Source: Perilla frutescens (taxonomy: Eukaryota; Streptophyta; Magnoliopsida; Lamiales; Lamiaceae). From it: DNA of 64,000 nt. Location: contig BRKX01000002.1 of the NCBI GenBank assembly GCA_026008535.1, forward strand, positions 69,647,380-69,711,379, read 5' to 3'. Shown here one piece after another: positions 1-11,297 of this stretch (its first letter is position 1; every line of letters starts with the position of its first letter). The notes under the pieces were generated by a model that was not told the origin of the DNA, ran no database searches, and worked only from the letters and a program-made list of their open reading frames with translations. The translations under genes and the position numbers were made by a program.

Positions 1-650
1 AAAATATATATACTAATATAATTAAATTTTTCAAATGAAAATTCCCCAAATCTGAAAATATTCCCTCCCTTCATCTCTTTCCCGAAACTTTGAATCTGCA
101 TTTTGATCGAGGCAAGACGAAGAGGAAGACGAAGACGAACAAAAGTTTGAGAGATTTTTCCCCTATGTCGAAGATGAAGACGAACGCAAGTTTGAGCGAT
201 GTTTTTCGCTCTGTGCGGATCTCTATCTCTCTCTCTGTATGTCTTATTGACATAATGAAAGAGGCAAGAAGAAGGCGATGCTCAATTGCAAAGTGTGAAT
301 CGTGAACTTCAATTTTCTGACGTGTATTTTGAAAGGTATTGTTCTGACCTCATTCACATTTTCGTACTAAATCGAAGCCCTGAAAAAAAAAGGTTCTCAA
401 TTACGCGTCGGGTTGTTCTTAACTGCGCGCTAAATCTCACGCACAGATGAGTTTGCGCGCGATGACTGGCACTTCGACACTATTGCGCGCTTTATGCTAC
501 GCACAATATGTCGCGCACATAGTGGACTCCGTGGCGCGCGCATTCCGGTAGTTCCCTAGGTACGCGCATCGAGGAGGGCGTCTGCGCGCAAAACTTTTGC
601 CATGACGCGCGCATGTAATATGCGCGCATCTATTCCGCTCAGTCTCAGTG

Positions 651-1006
651 TGTTCGGCCCAAGGTTATCGGCTGATATATGTGCAACATCGCCATTGCTT
701 CGGTTTGTATAGAATGTGTATCGACTTCTACGTATTGGCATTTAAAATTCGTAAACAGGTCGAAAGTCAAATTTTAACATCTAATTTATGCTCGCGTGCT
801 CCCCTCTTTGATTCTTTAATTGACATCGGTAATCACGCGCGACATCAGAGGGAGGCCGTGTGCGCGGGACTGCGCGCAATGTGATTCTCGCAGAGAGTTT
901 GTGCTGACCGTTTACGTGCACTATTTCTGTGTTCGGCCAACGTTATTGGCATATGTGTGTACAACATCGCCATTGTTTCGGTTTGAATATAATGTATATC
1001 GACATC
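651..1006. repeat. Diverged direct duplication in the left part of the MULE
   Basis: A segment of about 76 bp at 651-727 recurs at 930-1006. The shared core words include TGTTCGGCC, AACATCGCCATTG and TTCGGTTTG, and the offset is 279 bp. The intervening DNA carries further CGCGC words. The copies differ at scattered positions, so the duplication is not recent. It mirrors the duplicated segments seen near the right end of the same element. Confidence 0.75.
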
Positions 1007-1148
1007 AATATGAAACAATTAAATTGTTAAACATACCTAAAAACAAATTTTTCGACGGTTGAATTTACATTTGCAAACATGGAGACCATATTTTTATGTT
1101 AAATTGATTGAGGAATATTTATATATATTTGTATTTGTTCTCGTGCAG

Positions 1149-1388
1149 ATGAGCGACATAAATATCGTTTTGCATCATGGAGGGTCTTGGAGAGAAAACA
1201 CTTACATAAATGGGATTGAAGAATACGTCCACGTTCCATCGGGTGGTATGACGTACTCTCACTTATTTGACGAAGATGTTGGAATTATCGGTGGAGATCC
1301 AAACCTTTATAAGTATGTTATTTCTACTCTGATGTTATCTGCCGATGGTAAAATTATTCGATTTAGGATAAAATTTATTGAATATTAA
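1149..1388 (+). pseudogene. MULE transposase N-terminal remnant (mudrA-like)
   Basis: The frame from ATG 1149 encodes about 79 residues beginning MSDINIVLHHGGSW, followed by a YINGIEEYVHVPSG-like stretch and a strand rich in I/R/K. This resembles the N-terminal region of plant MuDR-type transposases, which typically have a GG.W....Y..G pattern before the zinc finger and DDE domains. A plausible 3' splice site (TCGTGCAG) sits directly before the ATG, so this may be the second exon. The frame ends at 1388. No zinc-finger, DDE nuclease or SWIM domain follows before the minus-strand gene begins. I read it as a deletion remnant and not a working transposase. Assignment rests on pattern recognition of a short region. 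Confidence 0.55.
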
Positions 1389-2272
1389 ATTACATTCAAT
1401 CTTATTTATTATGTATGTTTATTAAACCAAACTTAAACGAGATTTCAACGAACATACATAAACTGAGTATAGAGCAATTTAATTTGATTTCAACCCCTAA
1501 CCATACATAGTCGGTAAGTTCACGACTATTTTATTATATTATATACTTTTATAAGCGTTAACTTAAATAGGAAACAACTTACTAATCAAATCCAAACAAA
1601 ATCTCAAAGAATATGCTCCAAATTCTTATTAATATCATTCATATTCATAATAAAAAACTAATTTCGCATCTAGATTTTGTTTTGCAAATATCATCATAAT
1701 TTAGCATATTCCTCCAACAAAACCCTAATTCCACAAAAAACATGAAATATCCAAACCCTTAACCCAAAAAAAAAGTCTAACGCAGCCGGAAGACGGGGTC
1801 CACTTCGGACAAGTCGCTATCACTACGCGTGATAACATCGGGTGGTATCTTCCAATACCACTGGGCATACTTCTTGTGCGGAACATCTCTTGCATCCCAG
1901 AATCTGCAATATTTCAACAATTGCGGTAAGATGCGCAACAATAGAATGAAGTATTCTTTCCGGCTTTGTTCGAGGTCCTCTGTCCACATGTGTTGTTTTG
2001 GGTCGAGCACCGTTAAGGAATATCTCTGGAAATCCACCAAACATGCTATCCAATGTCCCGGTAAATGGACGACAAAGGCAAGTCGCATAAACACATAATT
2101 AGTAACCATTATAATTCAACAGCCTGTGTGATTACCCATTCAAATCAAAACACTGCTGGATTTATCTATACATATATTAAAGCAAAATCGCATGGGCAAA
2201 ATTGTCATAAAAATAAATTAGCGAAAAAGTTTGTTAAAATAAATTTGTTTTCCAAAAATATATAGTAGAACA

Positions 2273-2346
2273 TCTTTAGCGCATTTGGTTAGTGGGTACA
2301 ATTGGATGCCCGGCCGCATGAGTTTGATTCCTCCTTGCACCAACAT
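2273..2346 (+). repeat. tRNA-like segment inside the Helitron (possible SINE head)
   Basis: The segment has an A-box-like stretch (TAGCGCATTTGGTTAGTGGG) and, about 30 bp later, a B-box-like GAGTTTGATTCC. That is the spacing of a tRNA-derived RNA polymerase III promoter. No intact cloverleaf or TSD is evident. It could be a captured SINE head or a decayed tRNA. Confidence 0.35.
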
Positions 2347-2399
2347 TTCAAGTTTTGAACTTTTTAAATTTTTTAAATAAAAAACTATCACCACAACAT

Positions 2400-2935
2400 T
2401 TAGAAATAACAATTAACAACCATTAACATCTTTAATTTTTTAGATTTTCTAAATAAAAATATCATTAAAATACCAATGGAAAATATTTATATTCATATTT
2501 ATATTTTTTTAATTGTACTACTACCTATGGTGTAAACATTCATAATTTTAACTTTTAGAATTTTTTTAAATAGAAAAATATAGTGAAAACATGCATAGAT
2601 AATAATTTACAACCATTCACATCTTTAATTTTTTAGATTTTCTAAATATACAATATCACCAAAATATGCCCATGGAAAATATTTAATTTTTTTTAATTAT
2701 AATACTACCTAATTATGGTGTAAACACCTATATTTTTAACTTTTTAGATTCTGTTAAATGAAAAAAAATATCATGCATGAATAGATAACAATTAACAACC
2801 ATTCAATATCTTTTATTTTTTTTATATTATCTTAAAAATATAAAGCCAAAACATAACAAAATGCCCATCAAAAAATATTTGAATTTTCATTATTTTTTAA
2901 ATTTAAATACTACTTTTGGTGTAATCAAATGACTC
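2400..2935 (+). repeat. Three diverged ~190-bp tandem units within the Helitron
   Basis: The motif ACAACCATT recurs at about 2417, 2609 and 2797. Each is followed by ATCTTTAATTTTTTAGATT-like sequence, a CCCAT(G/C)-AAAATATTT block and TGGTGTAA(A/T). Spacing is about 188-192 bp. The array explains most of the low-complexity AT sequence in the element. Confidence 0.65.
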
Positions 2936-3310
2936 ATTATATAATTAACAGGGGATTTTTGAATGACAACCATTTAAATTTTTAATTTTTTGAATTCTAT
3001 TTCTACTTATGGTTAAATAAAGGGACAAGAGCTTTTAATGGGAAAAAAAGAAAGAGATAAAAAAGGCCAATTCGTTTAAAATAGAATAATGAAAAATTGT
3101 AATTTAAAATTTTCTTATGTTACGGATGAAATTATATGTTGCATTTTGTGTAATACTCTACGCTACACGATTAAAGCTATTACTTTTCCATAAAGTGTAG
3201 GTTATAATTCCATCGGCTTATCGTGTAATCAAAGAGACTTATAAAATTATAATAAATTCGAGCTTTTAAACAAAAAACTTTGAAGACAAACACCCAACAA
3301 AGAAAATTGA

Positions 3311-3312
<2 letters not shown>

Positions 3313-3358
<46 letters not shown>
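3313..3358 (+). repeat. (TAA)n microsatellite
   Basis: About 15 uninterrupted ATA/TAA triplets lie inside the Helitron. Confidence 0.95.
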
Positions 3359-5337
3359 TGTATTTAATTGTTGACATCAATCTTTCAAATTCATGAAAAT
3401 TCCAACCAATTGATTATAAAATCTATTAATTAAAATGCTAATATCATATTTACTAATAAATATTATCTATTTATTTTAACAATTAGAAACTAAACCATGA
3501 AGTTATACACATATGCCATATAATATAACAATAAATTATATTATTAGTAGTATTATTATTATCATCATCATATTGTGGTATGAAATCTATTTATTTAAAT
3601 TTATGTGTGTTTGCAAAAAATATATTTAATATTTTAAATCTATAAAACAAAGAAACAATTTAATTTTGTCTATTGAAAAATAAAATTACTATGTGATTTG
3701 TGTTCATACACAATAAGTGTATATAAATTTTCAATTGATTCAATTTAAAAACATAAAAAAACATTCGAAATGAGTTTATGAATATATTTGAAAAATCACA
3801 AATATAATTTTATATATATATAAACTATCATTTGATAAAGTTATAATTATTTCTTATCATATGTTAATACTATTACAACCAACATATCAATTATTATCAA
3901 ACTTTAAACTTAAAATGTGTAGATAGATTTTCGTACAACGTACGTGAGATATACTAGTTACCTTATTATAGTTGTACCATGGTTTCCATGGACCTCAACC
4001 AGGCATTTCACCTGACACATATTGGGATAAACCTATCAGGTCATCAACCAAAATTTCTTCTTCAGTTTCTGCACCAAGCTTGCCTACATCTTCTCCCTTG
4101 GGATGGTATTTGTTAAAAACATTCTGAATGGCTGCCTAAAATATTACAAGAAAAAATGTGTATACTTTAAGAACAAGATATTTATTTATTGTTTAGATAG
4201 CAGACATGTGGTATACTTCAATAATAAGAGCATACCATGAATGCGGTCGATGTTAGAACGGTGTCTATCCGAAAATGTCGGCACTTTGCAAAACGAGAAT
4301 TACTGTGCAGAATGGCGAGATAGGCATCAACATGACCGTCGGACAACTCCGCCTTCAAATTCAGGAGTTGAGTAAATAATTCCCTTCCAACACCATAGCC
4401 TATGCCCACATTCCTTCTGCAATCAGTCATCAAACCATTGCACACATCACCAATTACATTTTAAATGACAACTAATGACATAATTAAGATATAACATTAA
4501 TTATCACTCACAAGGCATTTGCCGCGTTCAATCTCCATTACTTCCAATCTGCACCGCGCTTGTCAGTTGGACGAAAGGGGTTGTGCAACGCAGCAGACGC
4601 TGCCCCTCCTTCGGACTTCTTTGTAATTCAATTTCAGAGGAGTTATCTCTGAAGGAATTACACCACTTTCCACACCTGGATCAGACTGCGGCTGCGGGCT
4701 AGGACCTTGCATTGTTTCACCTACGTGTGTCGTCTCAGCTCCTACTGAGCCAAACGATAGTCGGCTATGCCACGATGTTGTTTTTTCTGCCTGTGATGTC
4801 TCTCGTGCACTTGATTCTTATGACTGCCGGCTAGGCCATGCGCTGCCTGCTCCCGTATTCTTCGGGATAGGCTAACCCCCACTGTCATCCCTAGACTGTG
4901 TGTCTTGCGGAGGATTCCATCCCCATTTAAATTCAGGTGGTCCCCAATCGTCCTGAATTAAAAAAAAATAGTTTTTAATTAATTTTAATTTCACCATACT
5001 ATATGCATACAACATGAACATACATGTCCACTTTCTCGGTCATCAGAACGCTCAGGACTTCCTTCTCGTTTAAAGAGTTGCGGAAGAATATGACATAGCC
5101 AGTTCTGTATTCTGTCCATAACTTCCTAAGCCGACGTTGTGCTGCTTGCTTAGCCACAAGATGGGATTCTTGCTCAGTCGCTAATCGAGCAGCTCTCTCA
5201 GCCACATCATGACACTCTCTCAGAAAAAATTCTCTTTCGGAAGTGGACAACGGCTGAGTCATGCCAGGATCCACAGACTGGCTGATAGGTCCTATTTCCG
5301 GTCCATGTTCGTTCAAACTTTCCCTGTTCAACCACTC

Positions 5338-5437
5338 ATTACCTTCAGGGTTGTTGGTAAACAGACGATCATCTACAAAGGTGTCTGTATTACCTTCAGG
5401 GTTGTTGGTCAACAGACCATCTACAAAGGTGTTAAAC
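5338..5437. repeat. 51-bp coding minisatellite, two copies
   Basis: ATTACCTTCAGGGTTGTTGG recurs at 5338 and 5389. On the minus strand each copy encodes a TNNPEGN-containing repeat of the Ulp1-like protein linker. The second copy is slightly shortened. Confidence 0.8.
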
Positions 5438-6761
5438 AGAACATCATCATGTGTAAGAAGGGTTGTCGGACGAGTGAGGGTTGCCGGACAAAGAGGCTCA
5501 CCAGACCAGGGAGGGTTGCTTGAGCCACTTCATGTGATCGAGTTTTAACCGCACGGCGTGGAGGAGCATGTTGCAATAAAAATGGACCTTGTTCTATGCT
5601 ATTCTAATACACAGAGGCACTTTCAAGGTCAGAAGGTTTCAACTTGCGGAACATCTACATTCAAAGAACATTTGAACACATAAGTAATAGTTTTTAAAAG
5701 TCAAAAAATTGATGGAACGTTAAATGAAACACATAGAATTCTTCACACCTGCCATCTGATGTCTTTCAAATCACAATTTTTAAATTTATACAAATATCGT
5801 AAGACTTTCGGCATAGCATCTGCTAATGCAACAACACCACAAGTCTCACCCAACAGTGGGACAACATAATAAATCCATGTCTGCGTCAATATAGTGTATA
5901 AAAAATTATATATTTACATCAATTTAACCGATATTGCAATAGTTCAAAATAATTAACGTGAAATTACAGTTATTAAAGAAATTTATTTCAGCATACCGTG
6001 AATGCTAGTGAGAAACCGTATATATGATAGGAATCTCTTTTTACAGATTCCTTCTGTGCCTCGGGATATTGGTCAGGTAATGCAACAGTCTTTGGTAAGA
6101 GTAGCTATCCCATGGAAAGGATTCATATTTTTCTTCATCCTCGACCAACACCCACAACCAATCAGGAATGTGATTCCCGGAGTTCAGCCAAAACAACACA
6201 GCCGTCACAAACAACACTTTCGCAGCTTTCAAATAATTCTGGGGGTCATCCCCAAGACCTTTTTTCTTCTTGAACTTTGTTCTCAATTGAGCTGGCGTTA
6301 TCTACTTTTTGGGTAGAAGCCGACTATAGAAGTAAGATGATCTAATCTTGTGGACTTTATGTGGATCAAAATTTGGACTCTCGAAATTCAAACCACACAA
6401 CAGAGTATATTCAAACTGACTGAATCTTAGCCTTTTCTTTCCTATTTGAAACCACATCTCGGTCTTATCCCCTCCATCCTTCAATATCTCACGTGTGAGG
6501 AAATCATGAACTACTTTATTGCATCTATCTATCTTGCTTGGAATTTCTAGCAGCTTACCAAAGCACAAATTTCACAATTGACCATATATATCATCACCAT
6601 AACCCGTTAATATAACTTTGATATCACCAATATAAACCGTGCAATCATGGTTCTTGATCGTGTACTGCGTATTTCATTTCATTCATTTTTCATTCCCATC
6701 CATCCTACATATAAGATAAAAAAATCAACGCATTAACAAAACAAAAATTACACCAAAATCG

Positions 6762-7090
6762 TATATGTGTGTGTAAGATTAAAGAAAACATCTTGCCGAT
6801 GCAATGGAATACTGAAAAGTGGCTGCCGATAATCAAAAGGCGCATGTTGATGCTTGCCATTACTGCGCGCAACGGCTGCATGCAAAGATGATGGGCGTCA
6901 TGCCCCATTTCTGCGCGCAAATAGAAAGTATGCGAATGAATAGATGAACTAAAAGATATGTAATAAACTACTAGTAACAATTATATATGTGAGTGTGAGA
7001 TTAAAGACAACTTTATGCTGATGCAATGGAATGTTGTGCAAGTGGCAGCCAATAATCAGAAGGCACATGTCGATATGCTTGCCATTACTG
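6762..7090. repeat. Duplicated ~100-bp segment near the right end of the MULE
   Basis: The segments 6762-6858 and 6983-7090 share GATGCAATGGAAT, AATCA(A/G)AAGGC(G/A)CATGT and TGCTTGCCATTACTGC. The offset is about 220 bp and identity is incomplete. Each copy ends in a CpG-rich TGCGCGC or TGCACGT word. Confidence 0.75.
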
Positions 7091-7139
7091 CACGTATCGT
7101 CTGCGCACACCAGTGCTACGCGCCATGCTCCTGCGCGGC

Positions 7140-7285
7140 TGCGACCACAACTGTTGCATGCAAAACTGCTGCGTGCAAGAGCCCTGCGCACACAATGGCT
7201 TCTGCCCGCAAGACCCATGCACGCATAACCACTGCTGCCTGCAAGACCCATATGCGCGCAAAATGACTGCGCGCACATGTTGGCC
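7140..7285. repeat. Degenerate ~33-bp tandem array of TGCGCGCA-type words
   Basis: Units ending in TGCCCGCAAGACCCA and TGCCTGCAAGACCCA are 33 bp long, and a third, shorter unit ends in GTGCAAGAGCCC. The bases between are spacer-like. The array creates open frames on both strands that do not look like genes. Confidence 0.6.
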
Positions 7286-7820
7286 GTGTACCTAAGAACA
7301 ACAAAATTTACAGATTTCTATCTTCTTCCAAAATACCGCAAATTATTTCATTTTTTCACAGACTCACTTTACTATGTATATGAAGATACCTCTAACACCA
7401 TTGCACGTCATCTTTTACGCGGAGGAGCCTCTTCATGACGTTCTTCAGTATTTGACATTTTCTCTAAAATCGAACTTCAAGACAGAGCAATGGCAACAAT
7501 ATGTATCTATTAGAAAATCCACGACATAATGTAGTAAAAAAATCAGACTCAAAACCCTAAAATCCATTACAAAACGCAATTCCCCAATCCATTCAAATAC
7601 ACAAACCCTACGCAAACTCAATTTCTGACTCAAATCTCACCTTTGGTCAACAATAATGTGTGACGAGGATGTAGCAGTCGCCGGAGTTCACAGTTAAAGT
7701 TTGCGGCGACGGGGAGATTCGAAAGAAGCACTAAGAATTTTAGGAGGGAAGAGAGAGAGAGAGAGACGGTTGAAAATTTTGTGAATTTTTCTTTTTTTTA
7801 AGGCTGATTAATTAATAAAG

Positions 7821-7919
7821 GGGTAATATAGTAATTCTGGTCAAATAAAATATGTTTAAAAGTTACTAGCTAAAATAAGTCTTTTAAAAGTTTGACCGGT
7901 TAGTTCTATATATTTCCAC
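7821..7919. repeat. Right terminal arm of the MULE
   Basis: This 99-bp segment begins GGGTAATATAGTAATTCTGG and ends near TATTTCCAC. It aligns base for base in length with 41554-41652, the right arm of a MITE with a 9-bp TSD. I therefore treat 7919 as the terminus. The following 9 bases (AAAATATAA) would be the right TSD copy, but the left copy cannot be verified. Confidence 0.6.
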
Positions 7920-8095
7920 AAAATATAAAGAACTCATATATCCATGTTAGCAGCCTGCATCACATTGTACCTGAAAATATTTTAGAAAACATGGGTTGAG
8001 TGCCAGAAAATACTTAATAGGCTTATCGTGTTAGTCTAAACACATGTAAAGATTTATCATATCAAAATCCAACAATCCAATATTTATAATCATGT

Positions 8096-8315
8096 CAACG
8101 CGCTTAAGAATATTTATTCAAAAGTCAATAAATCAATGTTCTTTCTAATGCCAATGTGCTTAGGAAAGTTGTTCAAAAGTGAACAATTCAATATACGTTC
8201 TCATATCAATGTGCTTAAGAATATTTATTCAAAAGTAAATAATTCAATATTCATTCACATGTCAATGCACTTAAGAATATATTTATTCAAAAACCGATTC
8301 ATTCAATTAATCGTG
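8096..8315 (+). repeat. 56-bp tandem repeat, four copies
   Basis: Units start at 8096, 8152, 8207 and 8263. The consensus begins CAATGTGCTTAAGAATATTT, then has ATTCAAAAGT and AATTCAAT. The second unit is the most diverged. It is a small AT-rich minisatellite between the MULE and the solo LTR. Bases 8316-9439 contain no recognisable gene. Confidence 0.85.
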
Positions 8316-9439
8316 TATGGATACAGACCCTATGTGATCATATAACTATATCTCAATAGAATTAACAATGCTCGAATTCATCATGCAGATCAAATCATAT
8401 ACACGAAGAGCGAAAATAGTAGTAAATCATATATGGATGAAAGCATTTTAAAAACATAGGTTTTAGTTAGCAAAACCCATCTTATAGCTATAATAGATGA
8501 AGCCTTTACCACGATCCTTGTAGTTTTTAAGTCGGAATTTCTCGTACATGGCCTATAGGGAGAGCTACCTATTAGTATTGTCATAACAACCCAAAGCTCA
8601 CTATATAACGTAGATACAAACTTAAAATATGATTCTCATACAACTTGGCCTCATATGGACGTCATCAACGCTTAACGACCTAATTAAATTGACGTTTTGG
8701 GCCTGACGCATGGCCCATTGGCCTAGGACCCGCATAAATAATGACCATTCACAATAAAATTTTATACCTATAGGCTATAGGTCACAAATATATTCTTAGA
8801 TGTTTCCCTAAAATTTGGAGTAGTTCAAAATTTAAATGTAGACGATCGTACGTAAATTGTTGAAATGGTCACTACAATCCTCAAGGATAAATCGGTCTTT
8901 AGAAATTTAATTGAAAGAAAATATATGAATATTAACTTAATGTAACATTTAGGACGAGACATTACATTTTTCTATAAGAAAATACTTGGGAATTTAATCA
9001 TATTTTGCTAATATCATTTTAATCCATTACTTTATCAAAATATCAAATGATCACCAATAGCTCCTACATCACTAATTAGTAATTACTGCCACTCAACCAA
9101 AAAAAATTTCAAAACTTACACAATACAAATCCAAAGCTTCGGCTAGCTTACAGGAAAAACATTTCATTTCAAAATTCATGCAAACCACATTTGTAATCCA
9201 CTCAGATTTATGTTTCATATCTCCAATGTATTAATAATACATTAATTGTCAATGAATCATTCAAGAGCAGATTTAAAACAAGAATTTTGAAATATAAGTC
9301 ATATTTTCATATTTTAAAACATGATTTCCTAACAACTTTCGACACAAACTGAAAGGACAAATAAGTTTCAATTAAAAATCTGAAACTACATACGAATAGC
9401 TTGCAAGGAAAGATTTTTACCCATGTATGGTTTATATAT
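8316..9439. other. Intergenic, no gene recognised
   Basis: The stretch is AT-rich with only short unsupported frames. No TIR, LTR or coding motif was recognised. Confidence 0.6.
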
Positions 9440-9868
9440 GATGGTGTAGCGGCCCGATTTTTAATATTTAAATTGCTACATTTTTTTTAGTAAAATATTT
9501 TATTTATTTATATGTGATATTAATTGCTTAAGTCTAATAAGTCGCGCCAAGTTAATAAATAATCAAGCATGCATTTATATTTTTTTGCATCATGTAATAT
9601 CATTATTGTCATGATTTTATAGCATAGAAGCCCATTTAATATTTTAGACAAGTTCTAAAGCCCAAACAAATTACTTTGAGCCCAAACATTTAAGTCCAAG
9701 TGTAAGTAGACCAAAAGTAAGATAAATAGATTGTTTTTCTTCTTTCCCATGAAAACATAGTAGAGAGATTTTGATAACTCAAACTCTTTAAACCTTATCA
9801 CCACTTGATCCTATCAAATGCCCTTATCTCTAACCACGAAACCAAGAGCTAAACCCTAATCTTATCAT

Positions 9869-9877
9869 TATAAATAG
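9869..9877 (+). promoter_or_regulatory. TATA box of the solo LTR
   Basis: TATAAATAG lies about 425 bp into the LTR and would position transcription start near 9900 for a plus-strand element. Confidence 0.5.
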
Positions 9878-11189
9878 AGAACTTCTATCTCTATTATTTT
9901 TCTCACCAAAGACAATATCCGAGACCAGAAGAGAGAGAGATCGTGAGCTTGAGTCTCTCTTTTGGGTTTCATTTCAGGTATAGCTAGTCCCTTGATTTCT
10001 TTTCTTGTTCTCATGCACTGGCTTTGCATAGCATATCATTTTAGGTAGTGTTTTTGAGAATGGTCAATTGTCGGCAATCGACGATGATGTTAGGGGCCTC
10101 GGCTTAAAGCTGTAGTCCAGAGATGATGCTGTAGTAGCGTGGTTCATGGTGGCAACGGTGGTGCAGTGGTGCAGTGGTGCTGCTATGGCGGACGAATAGG
10201 GGGCCGCAGATGGGTTATGTAATCACTAATCAGAGATGAGAGATAAGATATGAGTTTTGTGGTGTGGTCGTGAATGGTAGAGGGGGAGAGAGTCTGTTGG
10301 TTTGATTGTTTTCTTCTAATCTCGTTGTTTTGCAGAAGGGTCAGGTTGTTTATATGATTTTGTTTACATAAATCTGATTTATTGGTGTAAACTGGTTGGT
10401 TGTCGAAGCTCCCGTAAGGAAGCTGCAAGAGAGAGAAAGTGTCTGGCTTTGAAAAAAATAAAATGAATAGAGATGGGTTTTTGGATGAGTGGGGTTTAGT
10501 TAATTCATAAGAAGTATGGGCCGAGAGTGTTGGTCCATAAGGCATGCATTAAAAATTCCTTTTTAACTTGATTTCATTCCATAATGTACGTTTATATATT
10601 TATATATATATATATAATTACGTAAAGTGCTTGGCTTAAGAATAATATGATATAGTGGGTCATGCATCATGGTATAATAATAATTTAGTCTAATGCATAT
10701 TGTTTCTTACATCATATCTAATATTCTCATTTATCATGCATACTTACGTATGGATTAGTTTTGATCATGTTTCTTTTGTTAAAAAATCATGCACTCACGT
10801 TAAAATAGGCTAGGATTCTATGTATTAATCTTTAGCATTGTTTCGTGCACAATATATATTTATATATATATATATATATTAGAATATTATTATATTATTA
10901 ATTAATGGTTGTGGAGTCATGCATTAATAAATCTAATTAATTTACGTAAATACTAGGTTACTAATTAATTTTAATTGAACTTGTATAATGTTATAATAAT
11001 GGTTTAAATCATATGCATCGATTTATGTATCGTGTTATTCATTTTATTAATTCAAGATAACTAATTATAGGGCGCAAGACTTAATCGGTTAATATCAAGG
11101 TCAAGGTTAAGGTGGGGTTTTACGTGATCATGTCCTGATTATTCTCTCTATATTTTATTATCGAGTATGTGATGACACAGCACAGTACA

Positions 11190-11297
11190 GGGCCTTCGGG
11201 CTAAACAAGCATGGGCATCCGGGCTAAATGAGAATGGGCCTCCGGGCTAAACAAGACAGGGCCTACGGGCTATATGGTTTGGTCTACGGACTGAACA
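11190..11297 (+). repeat. 23-bp tandem array in the solo LTR
   Basis: Four units start at 11190, 11213, 11236 and 11259 with consensus GGGCCTCCGGGCTAAACAAG. A degenerate fifth follows. The array is far more GC-rich than the surrounding LTR. Confidence 0.9.

Larger units (their letters stand above)
2165..3957 (+). mobile_element. Non-autonomous Helitron, plus strand
   Basis: The 5' end reads TCTATACATATATTAAAGC after a host A. The 3' end is CTAG at 3954-3957 before a host T. A hairpin (CGTAC-AAC-GTACG, 3932-3944) lies 9 bp upstream of CTAG. These are the three Helitron hallmarks: TC start, 3' hairpin plus CTRR, and A/T insertion. No Rep/helicase coding sequence is present in the 1793 bp. The same 5' terminus occurs in two other elements in this window. 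It interrupts the minus-strand Ulp1-like gene of the MULE. Confidence 0.85.
1777..6568 (-). pseudogene. Transposon-borne DUF1985/Ulp1 (C48)-like gene, decayed
   Basis: Several minus-strand coding blocks appear in order. Blocks 6568-6302 and 6286-6041 resemble DUF1985 (motifs WFQIGKKRLRFSQFEYTLLC and FPWDSYSYQRLLHYL). Block 5412-4999 is a charged linker with two TNNPEGN repeats. Block 4445-4218 contains LLNLKAELSDGHVDAYLAIL. Block 2109-1777 contains GHWIACLVDFQRYSLTVLDP, the His and Asp part of a C48 cysteine peptidase. The DUF1985 plus Ulp1 combination is typical of captured peptidase genes in plant MULEs. The usual DCG segment with the catalytic Cys is not visible in the last block, so the peptidase is probably dead. 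A Helitron separates the last two blocks. Exon joins were not resolved. Confidence 0.6.
1..7919. mobile_element. Decayed Mutator-like element (MULE) with two convergent genes
   Basis: The interval holds a plus-strand remnant of a plant MULE transposase N-terminus (1149-1388) and a minus-strand DUF1985/Ulp1-like gene (6568-1777). Some plant MULE families carry exactly this gene pair. Both subterminal regions contain CpG-rich TGCGCGC-type words (about 421-890 and 6850-7280) and locally duplicated segments. The right end is placed at 7919 because 7821-7919 aligns without gaps to the 99-bp right arm of a MITE at 41554-41652 that has a clean 9-bp TSD. The left terminus is not recognisable and may lie outside the window. 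The transposase catalytic domain is missing, so the element is not autonomous. A Helitron has inserted into it at 2165-3957. Confidence 0.6.

Noticed and set aside
1..9. Left TSD copy for the MULE (AAAATATAT versus AAAATATAA after 7919)
   Set aside because: The match is AT-rich, imperfect and at the window edge, and the adjoining sequence does not match the right arm.
7015..7304. Several frames of 60-110 codons on both strands
   Set aside because: They arise from the stop-poor CpG-rich tandem words of the MULE end.
8096..8315. CRISPR-like regular array
   Set aside because: The units are contiguous tandem repeats with no unique spacers, in plant nuclear DNA.
10183..10545. 120-codon minus-strand frame
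   Set aside because: It lies wholly inside the solo LTR and has no family resemblance.
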